Assembly: GCA_947649215.1 (NCBI GenBank) | Contig: CANSQW010000079.1 | Location: 1-6,455, forward strand | Reading direction: 5' to 3' | Length of the DNA: 6,455 nt | Source of the DNA: an uncultured bacterium | GTDB lineage: Bacteria; Actinomycetota; Coriobacteriia; Coriobacteriales; Eggerthellaceae | Shown here: positions 5,545-6,455 of the stretch, one piece after another | Layout: every line of letters begins with the position of its first letter | How positions within the stretch are numbered: the first letter of the stretch is position 1 | Made by a program: the position numbers and the translations under genes | Notes under the pieces: model-generated | Told to the model about the DNA's origin: nothing | Seen by the model: the letters and a program-made list of their open reading frames with translations, nothing else | Databases searched by the model: none

Positions 5545-6372
5545 ATGATGAGACTGCACGTGCTGGCCAGCGGGAGCCGCGGGAACGCGGCGGTGGTGGA
5601 GAACGCGCGCACGGGCGAGGGCATCCTCATCGATTGCGGCATCTGCAAGCGCGACGTCTTGGCCCGCTGCGCCGAGGCCGGCTTCGATCCGACGCGGCTA
5701 CGGGCCGTGCTCGTCACCCACGACCATGGCGACCATGTGCGCGGCCTGGGCGTCGCGCTGCGTGGGCTGGCCCGGCTGGGCGCGACTCCCGAGGTGCTGG
5801 CGAGCCCGGCGGTGCGCGCGGCGGCCGCGCCGCTTGAGGACGCGCTCGCCACGGAGGGCGTGGCGTTTCGCGGGCTGTGGGCTGGGGATGCGGTGTCGGC
5901 GGCGGGCCTGGTGGCGCACGTGTTTCGCACCTCGCACGATGCGGCGGAGTCCTTCGGGTTCCGCTTCGAGGACGCCGCGGGATCCGGCGCGCCGGATGCG
6001 GTGGGATTCATGACCGACACGGGCGTGGTGACGCCGGAGGCCCATGAGGCGCTCGCCGGCGTGCGCCTGCTGGCGCTTGAGGCGAACCATGACCGGGGGA
6101 TGCTTGAGCGCGGGCCCTATCCGTGGCCGGTGAAGCGTCGCATCGCGTCGGAGCGCGGGCACCTCTCCAACGAGCAGGCGGCCGCAGAGCTGGCGGCGCT
6201 GGCGGAGGGGCCCGGCGGCGGGCGGCTCCAGGCGGTGGCGGCCATGCACGTGTCCCAGGAGAACAACACGTACCGCCTGCCGGTGGAGGCCCTGGGCGAC
6301 GTGCTCGCGCGCATCGGGCATCCGGCTGCGGTGACGGCGGCCTACCAGAGCCGCCTCGTGACGCTTGGCTGA
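5545..6372 (+). CDS. yycJ: YycJ/WalJ-type metallo-beta-lactamase-fold hydrolase
   Basis: Predicted cytoplasmic metal-dependent hydrolase of 275 residues, close to the usual YycJ length of about 260-270. The N terminus LHVLASGSRGN and LIDCGI are typical of the family. The metal site is THDHGDH, with H59, H61, D63 and H64. Further expected ligands are H131 in TSHDAAES and D158 in TDTG. The family hallmark LEANHD (179-183), then GPYPWPVKRRI and ERGHLSNEQA, is present, as is a late His in AAMHVSQENN. All expected metal-binding positions appear intact. In Firmicutes the homologue lies with the walRK operon and has been linked to cell-wall and DNA-repair phenotypes and exonuclease activity; the cellular role here is not established. 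Start: ATG at 5545 or 5548. Hairpins separate it from the permease gene, so it is probably an unrelated housekeeping neighbour. Confidence 0.9.
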   Translation: MMRLHVLASGSRGNAAVVENARTGEGILIDCGICKRDVLARCAEAGFDPTRLRAVLVTHDHGDHVRGLGVALRGLARLGATPEVLASPAVRAAAAPLEDALATEGVAFRGLWAGDAVSAAGLVAHVFRTSHDAAESFGFRFEDAAGSGAPDAVGFMTDTGVVTPEAHEALAGVRLLALEANHDRGMLERGPYPWPVKRRIASERGHLSNEQAAAELAALAEGPGGGRLQAVAAMHVSQENNTYRLPVEALGDVLARIGHPAAVTAAYQSRLVTLG

Positions 6373-6397
6373 CGCGCCGGCGGATGCGGCCGGCGTC
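6371..6397 (+). terminator. Possible terminator hairpin at the end of the YycJ-like gene
   Basis: GCCGGC (6376-6381) pairs with GCCGGC (6389-6394) around a 7-base loop. After a 2-base bulge, GAC (6371-6373) pairs with GTC (6395-6397). The stem overlaps the TGA stop. It is short, with no T-run, and could be chance in this composition. Confidence 0.3.
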
Positions 6398-6400
6398 GCC

Positions 6401-6452
6401 CGGGGCAACGCTCCCTTCCGAGCCCGCCAGCCGCCGTGCTGGGGCTGCCCCG
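6401..6452. other. Nested inverted repeats in the terminal non-coding stretch
   Basis: CGGGGCA (6401-6407) and TGCCCCG (6446-6452) are perfect 7-base arms enclosing CCAGC/GCTGG (6427-6431 with 6438-6442). I see no gene in 6373-6455. The structure may be a second terminator or the edge of a feature that continues beyond the window. Confidence 0.25.
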
Positions 6453-6455
6453 CGC

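Noticed and set aside
1..6455. Insertion sequences, CRISPR arrays, tRNA or rRNA genes, phage attachment sites
   Set aside because: I found no transposase-like protein, no regularly spaced direct repeats, no recognisable tRNA cloverleaf and no rRNA sequence on either strand.

Overview
This window is very GC-rich, with strong purine-rich ribosome binding sites and GC-rich hairpins lacking long T-tracts. An acetylene-hydratase-like molybdenum enzyme sits beside a small iron-sulfur protein and an MFS permease. Together these suggest a gut actinobacterium of the Eggerthellaceae (Gordonibacter, Eggerthella, Adlercreutzia or relatives). The assignment is inferred from gene content and composition, not from a marker gene.

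Layout: bases 1-69 may hold the 3' end of an unknown plus-strand gene whose stop overlaps the stop of the next gene at a shared CTAG. Bases 66-1037 (minus) encode a LysR-type regulator. Bases 1038-1355 are a divergent control region with a 19-base palindrome, a candidate promoter in each direction and a structured leader. Bases 1356-3536 encode a 726-residue bis-MGD molybdenum/tungsten oxidoreductase with an N-terminal [4Fe-4S] site. It overlaps by one base a 111-residue protein with two predicted [4Fe-4S] clusters (3536-3871). Two strong hairpins follow, then a 12-TM MFS transporter (4013-5326). Three more hairpins separate this from an unrelated YycJ/WalJ-type metallo-beta-lactamase-fold protein (5545-6372). 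The window ends in a short structured non-coding tail.

Working model: the regulator senses a small molecule, probably an aromatic compound, and activates the divergent genes from a palindrome centred near -65 of the candidate promoter. The permease moves the substrate or product across the membrane. The molybdoenzyme, which has no signal peptide, acts in the cytoplasm, and the two-cluster protein feeds it electrons. This resembles the arrangement I recall for cytoplasmic catechol dehydroxylases of Gordonibacter. The substrate cannot be read from the sequence.

Most notable: the probable uncharacterised reductive cassette (66-5326); an active site that aligns with acetylene hydratase but lacks its catalytic Asp; the near-perfect palindrome at 1137-1155; and the paired hairpins between the electron-carrier and permease genes.
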